In this document: piece after piece, positions 8,240 through 8,397 of the stretch
How the letters are laid out: each line of letters opens with the position of its first letter
How positions within the stretch are numbered: position 1 is the first letter of the stretch
Made by a program: the position numbers and the translations under genes
The notes under the pieces: generated by a model
Databases searched by the model: none
Told to the model about the DNA's origin: nothing
Seen by the model: the letters and a program-made list of their open reading frames with translations, nothing else
Source of the DNA: Porticoccaceae bacterium
GTDB taxonomy: Bacteria > Pseudomonadota > Gammaproteobacteria > Pseudomonadales > Porticoccaceae
DNA: 8,397 nucleotides
Direction: 5' to 3'
NCBI GenBank assembly: GCA_003448675.1
Contig: DLXZ01000172.1
Location: forward strand, 584 to 8,980

Positions 8240-8397
8240 GTGATTGGCCTATCGGTTACGCTGCTATGCTGGAAAAAAAGGTCCTACGGGGCCTTTTTTT
8301 TATTGCTCATGCCACTGCTTGTGGCGTGTTCTGAGGCCCGCCGGGAAGTGGTCTTTCTGGGTCAAACCATGGGCACAACTTACAGTGTTAAGTATCT
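8240..8397 (+). CDS. apbE: FAD:protein FMN transferase ApbE, lipoprotein, N-terminal part (3' end outside window)
   Basis: ApbE transfers FMN from FAD to threonine in the D-x-x-[ST]-GAT motif, here of NqrB (T228) and NqrC (T226), outside the cytoplasmic membrane. Only 52 codons are present. From GTG 8240 the protein has a basic patch W11-K-K-R14, a hydrophobic core FFLLLMPLL (19-27) and a lipobox LVAC with the lipidated Cys at 30 (codon 8327-8329). The mature part begins SEARREVVFLGQ and reaches TMGTTYSVKY (43-52), the hallmark ApbE N-terminus. GTG 8240 has a good GGAGG at 8227-8231 and lies 4 nt after the nqrF stop. ATG 8309 would leave only six residues before the Cys and no basic region, too short for a signal peptide. 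An intrinsic-terminator-like hairpin covers codons 12-21. Confidence 0.88.
   Translation, partial: MIGLSVTLLCWKKRSYGAFFLLLMPLLVACSEARREVVFLGQTMGTTYSVKY
8273..8301 (+). terminator. Intrinsic-terminator-like hairpin within the apbE signal-peptide codons
   Basis: AAAAAAAGGTCC (8273-8284) pairs with GGGGCCTTTTTTT from 8289 to 8300. The stem is 12 bp with one G-T pair, closed by a C(TACG)G loop (8285-8288), the very stable UNCG tetraloop type, and the right arm ends in a run of eight T. It is the only classical terminator in the window and falls 38 nt after the nqrF stop. Because of the A7 arm it could also terminate transcripts from the other strand. It would end or attenuate nqr transcription before apbE, yet it lies inside the most likely apbE reading frame. 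Confidence 0.75.

Noticed and set aside
8309..8397. apbE starting at ATG 8309, downstream of the terminator
   Set aside because: Only six residues would precede the lipobox Cys, with no basic n-region, and there is no ribosome-binding site between the T-run and the ATG.

Overview
The window comes from a gammaproteobacterium, most likely a marine or salt-adapted one near the Cellvibrionales/Pseudomonadales. The reasons are a complete six-subunit Na+-translocating NADH:quinone oxidoreductase (Na+-NQR), protein sequences close to those I recall from Vibrio and Pseudomonas, and a gap gene just upstream of nqr, similar to the gap/nqr neighbourhood I recall in Pseudomonas aeruginosa. The genus is not determined. 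All convincing genes lie on the + strand.

Layout. Positions 1-432 hold the 3' part of an unrecognised protein whose reading frame is already open at the window edge. After a 154-nt spacer with a possible promoter, gap (587-2041) encodes a large glyceraldehyde-3-phosphate dehydrogenase with an extra N-terminal region of about 130 residues. A 253-nt spacer follows. It holds a hairpin just after gap, a strong-looking promoter with a perfect TATAAT, and a leader of roughly 150 nt rich in potential hairpins. Then come nqrA (2295), nqrB (3638), nqrC (4833), nqrD (5624), nqrE (6289) and nqrF (7003-8235). They are tightly packed, often with overlapping stops and starts, except for a 96-nt gap before nqrF. 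The window ends in the first 52 codons of apbE, which starts at a GTG 4 nt after the nqrF stop.

How it works together. NqrF takes electrons from NADH through FAD and a [2Fe-2S] cluster. They pass through an Fe centre shared by NqrD and NqrE, the covalent FMNs on NqrC and NqrB, and riboflavin, to ubiquinone, while Na+ is pumped out. ApbE attaches the covalent FMNs, and both acceptor threonines are visible (NqrB T228, NqrC T226). The window therefore holds the pump plus the start of its maturation enzyme. GAPDH produces or consumes pyridine nucleotide, so its adjacency may be metabolic, but it appears to be a separate transcription unit.

No wholly new system is visible. The most unusual signal is a textbook intrinsic-terminator shape (12-bp stem, UACG tetraloop, T8) at 8273-8301. 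It lies inside the apbE signal-peptide codons, which suggests that apbE expression may be attenuated relative to the pump subunits.
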